From NCBI RefSeq assembly GCF_036345175.1, contig NZ_CP107780.1, forward strand, positions 5,208,001-5,272,000: a DNA stretch of 64,000 bases. The letters are read 5' to 3'. The notes under the pieces are model-generated. The model did no database searches. It was not told where the DNA came from and was given only the letters and a program-made list of their open reading frames with translations. The translations under genes and the position numbers were made by a program. Shown one piece after another: positions 50,728-58,691 of the stretch (position 1 is the first letter of the stretch; every line of letters begins with the position of its first letter). The stretch comes from Streptomyces sp. NBC_00576 (GTDB lineage: Bacteria > Actinomycetota > Actinomycetes > Streptomycetales > Streptomycetaceae).

Positions 50728-50846
50728 CTGGGGTCCCCCCTCTGGGGGAGTTTGAGGACAAGGCCCGTTCAGGGCCGTAAGCGGGGGTCTGGGGGCGCAG
50801 CCCCCAGGTTCGGGATGGGGGACGGGTAGGGGCGGCGGGGCGAAAC
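50728..50846. repeat. Composite dispersed Streptomyces repeat after the LURP gene
   Basis: Two modules. The first (50728-50750) is a GGGGTCCCCCCTCTGGGG palindrome; a near copy occurs at 54154-54177. The second runs from TTTGAGGACAAGG (50751) through a GGCCC...GGGCC pair to the hairpin CTGGGGGCGCAGCCCCCAG (50789-50807) and a G-rich tail; copies lie at 52798-52854 and, for hairpin and tail, 13181-13243. It probably also acts as terminator. Confidence 0.8.
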
Positions 50847-50871
50847 ACCCCACGGCCGCCCCGGCACCACG

Positions 50872-51669
50872 TCAGCCGCGACGCGGTACCGCTACCCCCA
50901 GCACCCTGTCCTTCAGCGCCGGGAACACCTCCCGCGTCTCCCCCACCTTCGCGGGCTCGAACTCGACCCGCAGAATCTCCTCGCCCGCACCCGCCTCCCC
51001 CAGCACCTCACCCCACGGATCAACCACGATCGAGTGACCGGCCTGCGGAACCCCCGCATGTGTCCCGGCCGTTCCACACGCAAGGACGTACGCCTGGTTC
51101 TCGACCGCCCGCGCCTGAGCCAGCAACGTCCAGTGGGAGCGCCGCCGCTCCGGCCACCCCGCCGAGACGACGAGCGTCTCGGCACCCGCGTCGACAAGAC
51201 CGCGGAAGAGCTCGGGGAAACGGAGGTCGTAGCAGGTGGCGACGCCAACTGTCGTCTCGGGCAGGGAAACGGTCACCAGTTCCGCCCCCGCCCCCATCAG
51301 CACGGCCTCGCCCTTGTCGAAGCCGAAGCGGTGGATCTTGCGATAGGCGGCGGCCAGGTCACCGGCGGGGGAGAAGACGAGGGAGGTGTTGTACAGGGGA
51401 CCCTCAGGATCCCGTTCCGGGATCGAGCCCGCGTGCAGCCACACGCCCGCGTCGCTCGCCGCCTTCGCCATCGCCTCGTACGTCGGACCGTCCAGCGGCT
51501 CGGCCTCCGTCGCGAACTGCTCGTACGCGAAAGCCCCCGTCGTCCACAGCTCGGGCAGAACGACGAGGTCCGCACCGGCCTCGGCCCGCACCAGCGAGGC
51601 CACACGCCGCCGACGCGATTCGACCGATTCGCCCTCATCTACACCGATCTGAATGAGCGAGGCGCGCAC
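50872..51669 (-). CDS. Carbon-nitrogen (nitrilase-superfamily) hydrolase
   Basis: A 265-residue cytoplasmic amidase-fold enzyme. The catalytic triad is visible: Glu in VVLPELWTTG (near 43), Lys in YRKIHRFGF (near 110) and Cys in ATCYDLRFPELF (near 145). The order and length fit the omega-amidase / Nit2-like or formamide-type branch that hydrolyses small amides such as alpha-ketoglutaramate. GTG 51669 begins VRASLIQIG behind a GGTGG. No partner genes point to a substrate. Confidence 0.88.
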   Translation of the reverse strand: MRASLIQIGVDEGESVESRRRRVASLVRAEAGADLVVLPELWTTGAFAYEQFATEAEPLDGPTYEAMAKAASDAGVWLHAGSIPERDPEGPLYNTSLVFSPAGDLAAAYRKIHRFGFDKGEAVLMGAGAELVTVSLPETTVGVATCYDLRFPELFRGLVDAGAETLVVSAGWPERRRSHWTLLAQARAVENQAYVLACGTAGTHAGVPQAGHSIVVDPWGEVLGEAGAGEEILRVEFEPAKVGETREVFPALKDRVLGVAVPRRG

Positions 51670-51927
51670 ACTACCACCGTCCTGACATTCGAGCCGTTCA
51701 CACGGGCCTACGATCGTCACACGAAAGCACTGCCGGGGTGCCTCACAGCAGCGTAACTTAACGTTCCAAGACACCCGCTGACAGCTATCCCGCCCGCGCC
51801 TTCGTACCCTACGAAACGACATACCGCCGCTGCCGCCACTGCCACCACCGCCGACAACGCCGTCGACACCCGCCGTCATCCGCCGTCACCACTGCCCGCG
51901 TACCGACCGCCCGAGGGGTCCCGTTCC

Positions 51928-52752
51928 GTGAGTCTGCATCCCACTCTCCAGCCCTACGCCGACGCCTGGACCCACTCCATCGAAGCGATAACCGAGCTGG
52001 TGTCACCGCTCGTGGAGGGCGAGTGGAACCGCCGGACCCCGTGCCCGGGCTGGTCGGTCCGTGACGTGGTCTCCCATGTCATCGGCATGGAGTGCGAGAT
52101 GCTCGGCGACCCGCGCCCCATCCACACGCTCCCGCGCGACCTCTACCACGTCACCAACGAGCAGCAGCGCTACATGGAGATGCAGGTCGACGTACGGCGG
52201 CACCACACGGCCCCCGAGATGACGTCCGAGCTGGAGTACACGGTCATCCGCCGCAACCGCCAGATGCGCAACGAGTCACGGGAACCGGACGCGAAGATCC
52301 GCGGCCTCCACGGCCAGGAGACCGCCCTCAAGGACGCCATGCTCACCCGGGCGTTCGACGTGTGGGTGCACGAGCAGGACCTGCGTACCGCCCTCGGCCG
52401 GCCCGGCAACCTGGACTCGCCCGGCGCCCACATCGTGCGGGACGTGCTGCTCAGCAGGCTGCCGAAGGCCGTCGCCAAGGACGCGGGGGCGCCGCGCAGT
52501 TCGGCGATCGTCCTGGACGTGCACGGTCCCATCGAGTTCCTGCGCACGATCCGCATCGACATCAACGGCCGCGGCACCCTCGAAACCGCCCCGGCCCTCG
52601 GCCCCGCCGCCACCTTCGCCCTCGACTGGGAGACCTTCGTCCGCCTGGCCTGCGGCCGGGTGACCCCGGAGGCGGCAGCCGACCGCATCAAGGCAGAGGG
52701 CGACCCGGGCCTCACGGCGGCGATCCTGCGCCACTTCGCCGTGACGCCGTAG
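51928..52752 (+). CDS. Mycothiol-dependent maleylpyruvate isomerase-family enzyme
   Basis: A 274-residue protein with the DinB/MDMPI four-helix domain: WNRRTPCPGWSVRDVVSHVIGMEC near 30-55 (the His is a metal ligand) and TRAFDVWVHEQDLRTALG (His ligand near 148), then an SCP2-like C-terminal domain (about 190-270). Family members use mycothiol, the actinobacterial thiol, for isomerisation or conjugation. GTG 51928 starts VSLHPTLQPY. Between it and the divergent hydrolase lies a 258-bp promoter region with no further gene. Confidence 0.85.
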   Translation: MSLHPTLQPYADAWTHSIEAITELVSPLVEGEWNRRTPCPGWSVRDVVSHVIGMECEMLGDPRPIHTLPRDLYHVTNEQQRYMEMQVDVRRHHTAPEMTSELEYTVIRRNRQMRNESREPDAKIRGLHGQETALKDAMLTRAFDVWVHEQDLRTALGRPGNLDSPGAHIVRDVLLSRLPKAVAKDAGAPRSSAIVLDVHGPIEFLRTIRIDINGRGTLETAPALGPAATFALDWETFVRLACGRVTPEAAADRIKAEGDPGLTAAILRHFAVTP

Positions 52753-52797
52753 CTGCATTTTTCAGCCCCGGGCCGGGTATTCCCAGCCCGTCCGGCG

Positions 52798-52854
52798 TTT
52801 GAGGACGAGGCCCCTTCAGGGCCGAAGCGGGGGCCTGGGGGCGGCAGCCCCCAG
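52798..52854. repeat. Dispersed Streptomyces repeat after the isomerase-like gene
   Basis: TTTGAGGACGAGG, then a CCCTTCAGGG stem, then the hairpin CTGGGGGCGGCAGCCCCCAG (52835-52854). It is the same ordered module as at 50751-50807. It lies between convergent genes and may terminate both. Confidence 0.8.
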
Positions 52855-52879
52855 AGACGCCCACACCAACACCCGGCAC

Positions 52880-54253
52880 CTACACCGGAACGTGCACTGT
52901 AGAAACCCTGCTCACAACCAACCGCTCCGACTCCCGCCGCGCCGCCCGCTTCCGCAACCGCAGGATCTGGCTGACGCCAACCCCTTGCAACAGGAACACG
53001 AACGAGAACGCGACGGTGTAGTTGTCCCCGGTCGCGTCCAGCACCACGCCGACCGCGAACAGCGTCGTCATCGAGGCGACGAACCCGCCCATGTTGGTGA
53101 TCCCGGAGGCCGTCCCCTGACGCTCGGGCGGATTGGCGGGCCGGGCGAAGTCGAAGCCGAGCATCGAGGCGGGCCCGCAGGCCCCCAGCACCGTGCACAG
53201 CAGCACCAGCAGCCACATCGGGTCGTGTTCGATGCCGGCCACCGCCGGGTAGGCGAGCGTCACCGCCCACATCACCGCCGTGATGCCCACCGTGCCCAGC
53301 GCCAGCGGCAGCCGCGCCGTGTGGTGCCGGGCGACGATCTGGCCGTACACCAGGCCGATCACCATGTTCGACAGCACGACCAGCGTCAGCAGCTCCCCCG
53401 CCGTGGCCCGCGTAAGGCCCTGCGCCTCGACGAGGAACGGCAGGCCCCACAGCAGCAGGAACACCATCGCCGGGAACTGGGTGGTGAAGTGCACCCACAG
53501 ACCGAGCCGCGTCCCGGGCTCACGCCACGAAGCGGCGATCTGCCGGCGCACGTACGCGGCCCCCTGATGCGGGAACGGCTCCGGCTCGTGCCCGTCCGGG
53601 TGATCCCTGAGGAACAGGAGCATCAGCACCAGCACGACCACGCCCGCGACCGCGCTGCCCGCGAAGGCCGCCGTCCACCCGACGCCGTGCAGCAGCCGGG
53701 CCAGGACGAGCGTCGAGACGAGGTTGCCCGCCATCCCGGCCAGCCCCGCCAGCTGCGCGATCATCGGCCCGCGCCGCGCCGGGAACCACCGGGAACCCAG
53801 CCGCAGCACACTGATGAACGTCATCGCGTCGCCGCACCCGAGCAGCGCGCGGGAGGCGAGGGCGGTGCCGTACGAGGGGGAGAACGCGAACCCCAGCTGC
53901 CCGGCCGTGAACAGCACCACCCCGATGGTCAGCACCTTTTTCGTGCCGAGCCGGTCGACGAGCAGCCCGACCGGTATCTGCATGCCCGAGTAGACGAGGA
54001 GCTGGAGGATCGAGAAGGTGGACAGCGCGGACGCGCCCACGTGGAAACGGTCGGCGGCGTCGAGTCCCGCCACCCCCAGGGACGTACGGAAGATGACGGC
54101 GACGAAGTAGACCGAAACACCCACGGACCAGACAAGGACGGCGCGGCGCCCACCTGGGGGTCCCCCCTCTGGGGGAGGATCGCCGGGCAGCGAACCGGGG
54201 CCTGAACCGGACGCTGAACCTGAACCGCCCTTCACAGCACCCTCGCGGCTCAT
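52880..54253 (-). CDS. MFS transporter
   Basis: A 457-residue major facilitator with about 12 transmembrane helices. The A-loop motif DRLGTKKVLTIG between helices 2 and 3 is clear, and HFTTQFPAMVFLLLWGLPFL opens the second half. The first 35 residues are a Gly/Ser/Pro-rich cytoplasmic extension, part of which is encoded by a dispersed palindromic repeat (54154-54177). Its start overlaps the GntR stop (ATGA), so the pair is an operon and the regulator probably controls this exporter or organic-anion importer. Substrate unknown. Confidence 0.9.
   Translation of the reverse strand: MSREGAVKGGSGSASGSGPGSLPGDPPPEGGPPGGRRAVLVWSVGVSVYFVAVIFRTSLGVAGLDAADRFHVGASALSTFSILQLLVYSGMQIPVGLLVDRLGTKKVLTIGVVLFTAGQLGFAFSPSYGTALASRALLGCGDAMTFISVLRLGSRWFPARRGPMIAQLAGLAGMAGNLVSTLVLARLLHGVGWTAAFAGSAVAGVVVLVLMLLFLRDHPDGHEPEPFPHQGAAYVRRQIAASWREPGTRLGLWVHFTTQFPAMVFLLLWGLPFLVEAQGLTRATAGELLTLVVLSNMVIGLVYGQIVARHHTARLPLALGTVGITAVMWAVTLAYPAVAGIEHDPMWLLVLLCTVLGACGPASMLGFDFARPANPPERQGTASGITNMGGFVASMTTLFAVGVVLDATGDNYTVAFSFVFLLQGVGVSQILRLRKRAARRESERLVVSRVSTVHVPV
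54154..54177. repeat. Dispersed palindromic repeat inside MFS coding sequence
   Basis: GGGGGTCCCCCCTCTGGGGG core, one base longer than the intergenic copy at 50728-50750. It encodes DPPPEGGPPGG of the transporter's N-terminal tail. Confidence 0.75.
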
Positions 54254-54912
54254 CGGACCTCACCCCGCGCCAGGTTGGAGAACCAGCTGACGTGCCGGTG
54301 CACGATCGCGACCGCCGCCTCCGCGTCGCCCGAGCGCAGCGCGTCGAGGATCTCCCGGTGCTCGGTGAGCGTCTTGGTGATGCGGTCGGGGTGGGCGTGC
54401 ATGACGGCGACGCCCATCCTCAGCTGCCGGTCGCGCAGTTGGTCGTACAGCCTGGAGAGGATCTCGTTGCCTCCGCTGCGGACTATCTCGGCGTGGAAGC
54501 AGCGGTCGGTCACGGCCGCGCCCGCGAGGTCCCCGGCGGCGGCCTGCTCGCGCTGTCGTTCGAGCAGTTCGGTGAGCCGGGCGATGAGCTGCGGCGAGGC
54601 GGGCACCGCCTTGCGGATGGTGTGCTCCTCGACCAGTTGCCGGGTCTCGACGACGTCCGCGATCTCCTGTGCGGAGACGGGCAGGACGAGCGCGCCCTTC
54701 TTCGGGTAGAGCTTGATCAGCCCCTCGGCCTCCAGGCGCAGCAGCGCCTCGCGCACCGGCGTGCGCGACACCCCGACGGCCTCGGCCAGTTCACCTTCGG
54801 TGAGCAGGGTCCCGCCTTCGTAACGGCGGTCCAGGACACCCTCTTTGACGTGGGTGTAGACGCGGTCGGCGGCGGGAGGTTGCTTCACGTGCGGCACGGC
54901 CAGGCTGCTCAT
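54250..54912 (-). CDS. GntR/FadR-type regulator (FCD domain)
   Basis: A 220-residue regulator: an N-terminal winged HTH (about 15-75; LTEGELAEAVGVSRTPVREALLRLEAEGLI) and a helical FCD ligand domain (about 85-210) whose metal ligands include D/H in VTDRCFHAEIVRSGGNEIL and HREILDALRSGD. FCD regulators bind carboxylic acids. The gene is first in an operon with the MFS transporter and overlaps it by 4 bp. A TGATG-containing A/T-rich stretch just upstream of the start (54914-54936) may be its operator. Confidence 0.92.
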   Translation of the reverse strand: MSSLAVPHVKQPPAADRVYTHVKEGVLDRRYEGGTLLTEGELAEAVGVSRTPVREALLRLEAEGLIKLYPKKGALVLPVSAQEIADVVETRQLVEEHTIRKAVPASPQLIARLTELLERQREQAAAGDLAGAAVTDRCFHAEIVRSGGNEILSRLYDQLRDRQLRMGVAVMHAHPDRITKTLTEHREILDALRSGDAEAAVAIVHRHVSWFSNLARGEVR

Positions 54913-55218
54913 GGCGACATCATAGATACATCACGTACGCATGAGGGCGGCCGTCCGCCATATGGACCGATCCCGTGGACCGATCCCCGCTCGGGGCGTG
55001 ACGTCGCCGCACGGACAGCAGTTCAATCCCAGGAAGGGTCGCGGGAACCACGCAGCGCCATACGGCGTCCCTCGGAAAGGGAAAATCGGGGAACCCGCCT
55101 CAGCACGCGCACAACCAACTGTGCTAGTTACGAGTCACATGAGAGCGGCGTTTACGCCGACTCGGCCAACTCGGCCGCTCTCCAGTGGCATTCGGACGAT
55201 TCAGACGCAATCGGGGTA
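54913..55218. other. 306-bp gene-free divergent promoter region
   Basis: Lies between the GntR gene (minus) and the DD-peptidase gene (plus). It holds the candidate GntR operator near 54914-54936, a small AACT-N5-AGTT repeat (55117-55129) and an AAC-N18-GTC arrangement (55113-55136) that only loosely recalls cell-envelope sigma promoters. No coding sequence is supported. Confidence 0.45.
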
Positions 55219-56130
55219 TTGAAGTTGATAACCGGCATCCAGGGCATCCGTTTCCGCAGAGCCGCAGCTGTCGTGGTCACCACCGGCGCTGTGCTCGCGA
55301 CCGGAGCGCTCACCGCGGCGCCCGCGCAGGCCGCTGTGGCCGTTCCGACGATCGTCGCCAAGGGCGGCTATCTGATGAACAACGCCAACAGCACGACGCT
55401 GTACGGCAAGGCCGCCGACACCAAGCTGTCCACCGGTTCCACCACGAAGATAATGACGGCGAAGGTCGTGCTGGCACAGCCGAACCTGAACCTCAACACC
55501 AAGGTCACGATCCAGAAGGCGTACAGCGACTACATCGTCGCCAACAACGCCTCCTCGGCCCGGCTGATCGTCGGTGACAAGGTCACCGTCCGCCAGCTGC
55601 TGTACGGGTTGATGCTGCCGTCGGGCTGCGACGCGGCGTACGCGCTCGCGGACAAGTTCGGCACCGGCTCGACGCGTGCCCTCCGGGTGAAGTCGTTCAT
55701 CGGCAAGATGAACGCCACGGCCCGGAGCCTCGGCATGACGAACACGAAGTTCGACAGCTTCGACGGCATCGGCAACGGGGCGAACTACTCGACCCCGCGC
55801 GACCTGACGAAGCTCGCCAGCAACGCCATGAAGACCGGCGCCTTCCGCGCGATTGTGAGGACGAAGGACTTCAAGGAGAAGGTCACCACCTCGAACGGTG
55901 GCACCCGTTGGATGGCGTGGGAGAACACCAACAAGCCGCTGATGAACGGCTACGCCGGCACCATCGGCATCAAGACCGGCTCCGGCCCGCAGGCCAAGTA
56001 CTGCCTGGTCTTCGCCGCGACCCGCAACGGCAAGACGGTCATCGGCACGGTCCTCGCCTCCTCGTCGGTCGCCAACCGCACGGCGGACGCGAAGAAGCTG
56101 ATGAACTACGGCTTCGCGCGCCTGGGCTGA
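55219..56130 (+). CDS. K15-type DD-peptidase/transpeptidase (low-molecular-mass PBP)
   Basis: A 303-residue secreted penicillin-binding protein of family S11. The signal peptide is about 1-38 (ITGIQGIRFRRAAAVVV, cleavage near PAQA). Active-site motifs are S74-T-T-K77 (SxxK), S135-G136-C137 (in place of the usual SxN) and K252-T-G. SGC is the form found in Streptomyces K15 DD-transpeptidase. It trims or cross-links peptidoglycan stem peptides outside the membrane. There is no ATG; TTG 55219 (MKLITG) or TTG 55225 is needed, the latter better spaced from CGGGG. A strong terminator follows. Confidence 0.9.
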   Translation: MKLITGIQGIRFRRAAAVVVTTGAVLATGALTAAPAQAAVAVPTIVAKGGYLMNNANSTTLYGKAADTKLSTGSTTKIMTAKVVLAQPNLNLNTKVTIQKAYSDYIVANNASSARLIVGDKVTVRQLLYGLMLPSGCDAAYALADKFGTGSTRALRVKSFIGKMNATARSLGMTNTKFDSFDGIGNGANYSTPRDLTKLASNAMKTGAFRAIVRTKDFKEKVTTSNGGTRWMAWENTNKPLMNGYAGTIGIKTGSGPQAKYCLVFAATRNGKTVIGTVLASSSVANRTADAKKLMNYGFARLG

Positions 56131-56151
56131 CACCCGGCACGCACGCATGAC

Positions 56152-56181
56152 GAAGGGGGCCCACTCCGGTGGGCCCCCTTC
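56152..56181. terminator. Bidirectional terminator, DD-peptidase / E2 gene
   Basis: A 13-bp perfect stem, GAAGGGGGCCCAC (56152-56164) with GTGGGCCCCCTTC (56169-56181), and a 4-nt loop. Confidence 0.92.
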
Positions 56182-56216
56182 CTCATGCGGTCACTCTCTT
56201 ACGCCAGGGTGATGGG

Positions 56217-57650
56217 CTACGCCCAGGTGATGAGCTTCTTCGGCTGCTCCAGGATCGCCGCCACGTCCGCCAGCACCTTGGACCCCAACTCCCCGTCCAC
56301 CAGCCGGTGGTCGAAGGAGAGGGCCAGGGTCGTCACCTGACGGGGCTTCACCTTGCCCTTGTGGACCCACGGCTGGAGCCTGATCGCACCGACCGCGAGG
56401 ATCGCGGACTCACCGGGCGGCAGGATCGGCGTGCCCGTGTCGACGCCGAAGACGCCGACGTTCGTGATCGTCACCGTGCCGCCCTGCATGGCCCCGGGCG
56501 AGGTCTTGCCGTCCCGTGCCGTGGACACCAACTCGCCGAGTGCCGCCGCCAGTTGCGGGAGCGTCTTCTCGTGGGCGTCCTTGATGTTCGGGACGATCAG
56601 ACCACGCGGAGTGGCCGCCGCGATGCCCAGGTTGACGTAGTGCTTGAGCACGATCTCCTGGTTCGCCTCGTCCCAGGACGCGTTGATCTCCGGGTGACGC
56701 CTGATCGCGACCAGCAGGGCCTTGGCGATCAGGAGCAGCGGGTTCACCCGCAGCCCCGTCATCCCGTAGTCCTCGGGGGCCCGCTTCAGCTCCTCCACCA
56801 GCTTCAGCGTGCGCGTCACGTCCACCGTCACGAACTCCGTGACATGCGGCGCCGTGAACGCCGAGCCGACCATCGCCGCCGCGGTCGCCTTCCGTACGCC
56901 CCTGACCGGGACGCGCGTCTCCCGCGTGCCGTCGTACGTGGTCACCGGCGCCGGTACGGCGGGGGCGGCCGGCGTCGCGCGCACCGGCTCGGGGGCGGCC
57001 GGTGCCACCGCCGCGTGCACGTCCTCGCGCGTGATGACGCCGTCGGGGCCCGACGGGGTCACCGTCGTGAGGTCGATGCCGAGATCCTTGGCGAGCTTGC
57101 GCACCGGCGGCTTCGCCAGTGGGCGGGCGGAGGCCACCGTGGCCCCTCCGGCGAGGGCCATGACATCACTGTGGCCGTTCAGCTCCTGCTGGACCGCCGC
57201 GGCGACCTCCCGGGCCGGGACCTCGGCGCCCTTGCGGGGGCGCCGCTTGGTCGAGGAGACGGCCACGCCGTAGCCGACGAGGACCGGCTGGCGGGCCTGC
57301 GGCTTCTCCTCCCCCGACGCTTCCCCGGGTGCCTTCGCGGGTGCTGCCGCCGCAGCCGTGGCCTTCTCGGCCTCCACGGGAGGCGCACCCCCGGCGCCGC
57401 CCGTCACGTCCACCGCGATGATCGACGTACCCACGTCGACCGTCGTGCCCTCGGGGAAGTGGAGTGAGCGCACGACCCCGTCGTACGGGATGGGCAGTTC
57501 GACGGCCGCCTTGGCGGTCTCGACCTCGCACACCACCTGGCCGTCGGTGACCGTGTCGCCCGGCTGGACGTACCACTTGAGGATCTCGGCCTCGGTGAGT
57601 CCCTCGCCCACGTCGGGCATGGTGAACTCGCGAACGGACGCGTCAGTCAT
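56217..57650 (-). CDS. bkdC: Dihydrolipoamide acyltransferase (E2) of alpha-keto acid dehydrogenase
   Basis: A 477-residue E2 core subunit. One lipoyl domain (about 1-85) has the lipoylated Lys in EVETAKAAVELP. A Pro/Ala linker leads to the peripheral-subunit-binding domain (about 165-205; KPPVRKLAKDLGIDLTTVTP and PDGVITREDV). The catalytic domain (about 250-477) carries the DHRLVDG motif with its His. It moves the acyl group from E1 to CoA. The tail of a three-gene operon with E1beta and E1alpha; the branched-chain complex, feeding branched fatty-acid starters, is the likely identity but a pyruvate complex is not excluded. ATG 57650 follows GAGGGA. Confidence 0.9.
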   Translation of the reverse strand: MTDASVREFTMPDVGEGLTEAEILKWYVQPGDTVTDGQVVCEVETAKAAVELPIPYDGVVRSLHFPEGTTVDVGTSIIAVDVTGGAGGAPPVEAEKATAAAAAPAKAPGEASGEEKPQARQPVLVGYGVAVSSTKRRPRKGAEVPAREVAAAVQQELNGHSDVMALAGGATVASARPLAKPPVRKLAKDLGIDLTTVTPSGPDGVITREDVHAAVAPAAPEPVRATPAAPAVPAPVTTYDGTRETRVPVRGVRKATAAAMVGSAFTAPHVTEFVTVDVTRTLKLVEELKRAPEDYGMTGLRVNPLLLIAKALLVAIRRHPEINASWDEANQEIVLKHYVNLGIAAATPRGLIVPNIKDAHEKTLPQLAAALGELVSTARDGKTSPGAMQGGTVTITNVGVFGVDTGTPILPPGESAILAVGAIRLQPWVHKGKVKPRQVTTLALSFDHRLVDGELGSKVLADVAAILEQPKKLITWA

Positions 57651-57669
57651 TGTCGTCACGTCCCTCTCC

Positions 57670-58689
57670 TCAGTACGCAAGCGAGCGGTCGACGGCGTCG
57701 AGCACCCGGTCCAGGCTCGGTAGGTACTCGTCCTCGAGGCGCGCCGGCGGGTACGGGGCGTGGTAGCCGCCGACCCTGAGCACCGGGGCCTCCAGGTGGT
57801 AGAAGCAGCGCTCCGTGATCCGGGCGGCGATCTCCGCGCCCGAGCCGAAGAACACCGGCGCCTCGTGCACGACGACCAGACGGCGGGTCTTCTCGACCGA
57901 GGCCTGGACGGTGTCGAAGTCGAGCGGGGAGACCGACCGGAGGTCGAGGACCTCCAGGGACCGGCCCTCCTCGGCCGCCGCGTTCGCGACCTCCAGGCAC
58001 AGCTTCACCATCGGGCCGTAGGCGGCGAGGGTGAGGTCGGTGCCCTCGCGGACCACCTGGGCCTTGTGGAGCGGGCCGGGAATGGCTTCGAAATCGACCT
58101 CGGCCTTGTCCCAATAGCGCCGCTTCGGCTCGAAGAAGATCACCGGGTCGTTGCTCTGGATGGCCTGCTGCATCATCCAGTACGCGTCCGAGGCGTTGGC
58201 CGGGGACACCACCTTGAGGCCCGCCACGTGCGCGAAGAGCGCCTCCGGGGACTCCGAGTGGTGCTCGACCGCGCCGATGCCCCCGCCGTACGGAATGCGG
58301 ATGACGATCGGGAGCTTGATCTTGCCCAACGCACGCGCGTGCATCTTCGCGAGCTGGGTGACGATCTGGTCGTACGCCGGGAAGACGAAGCCGTCGAACT
58401 GGATCTCCACCACCGGGCGGTAGCCGCGCAGGGCGAGGCCGATGGCCGTACCGACGATGCCCGACTCGGCGAGCGGGGTGTCGATGATCCGGTCCTCGCC
58501 GAAGTCCTTCTGCAGACCGTCGGTGACCCGGAAGACACCACCGAGCTTGCCGACGTCCTCACCCATGATCAGGACCTTGGGGTCCGTCTCCAGCGCCTTG
58601 CGCAGCGATTCGTTGATCGCCTTGGCGAGGGCCATGCTCTTGGAAGTCACAGCCTTCGACGTCTGCGCTGTCACAGTCTCTGCCGCCAT
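57670..58689 (-). CDS. bkdB: Alpha-keto acid dehydrogenase E1 beta subunit
   Basis: A 339-residue thiamine-diphosphate enzyme subunit. Family features: LIMGEDVGKLGGVFRVT near the N-terminus (Glu that activates the cofactor), DTPLAESGIVGTAIGLALRG, EIQFDGFVFPAYDQIV, IRIPYGGGIGAVEHHSE, and the C-terminal transketolase-like half with LDLRSVSPLDFDTV and VVVHEAPVFFGSG. ATG 58689 has GGAGG at 10 nt; GTG 58695 would give a GTGA overlap with the E1alpha stop, so the two genes are tightly coupled. It pairs with E1alpha to decarboxylate the keto acid. Confidence 0.94.
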   Translation of the reverse strand: MAAETVTAQTSKAVTSKSMALAKAINESLRKALETDPKVLIMGEDVGKLGGVFRVTDGLQKDFGEDRIIDTPLAESGIVGTAIGLALRGYRPVVEIQFDGFVFPAYDQIVTQLAKMHARALGKIKLPIVIRIPYGGGIGAVEHHSESPEALFAHVAGLKVVSPANASDAYWMMQQAIQSNDPVIFFEPKRRYWDKAEVDFEAIPGPLHKAQVVREGTDLTLAAYGPMVKLCLEVANAAAEEGRSLEVLDLRSVSPLDFDTVQASVEKTRRLVVVHEAPVFFGSGAEIAARITERCFYHLEAPVLRVGGYHAPYPPARLEDEYLPSLDRVLDAVDRSLAY

Positions 58690-58691
58690 GG

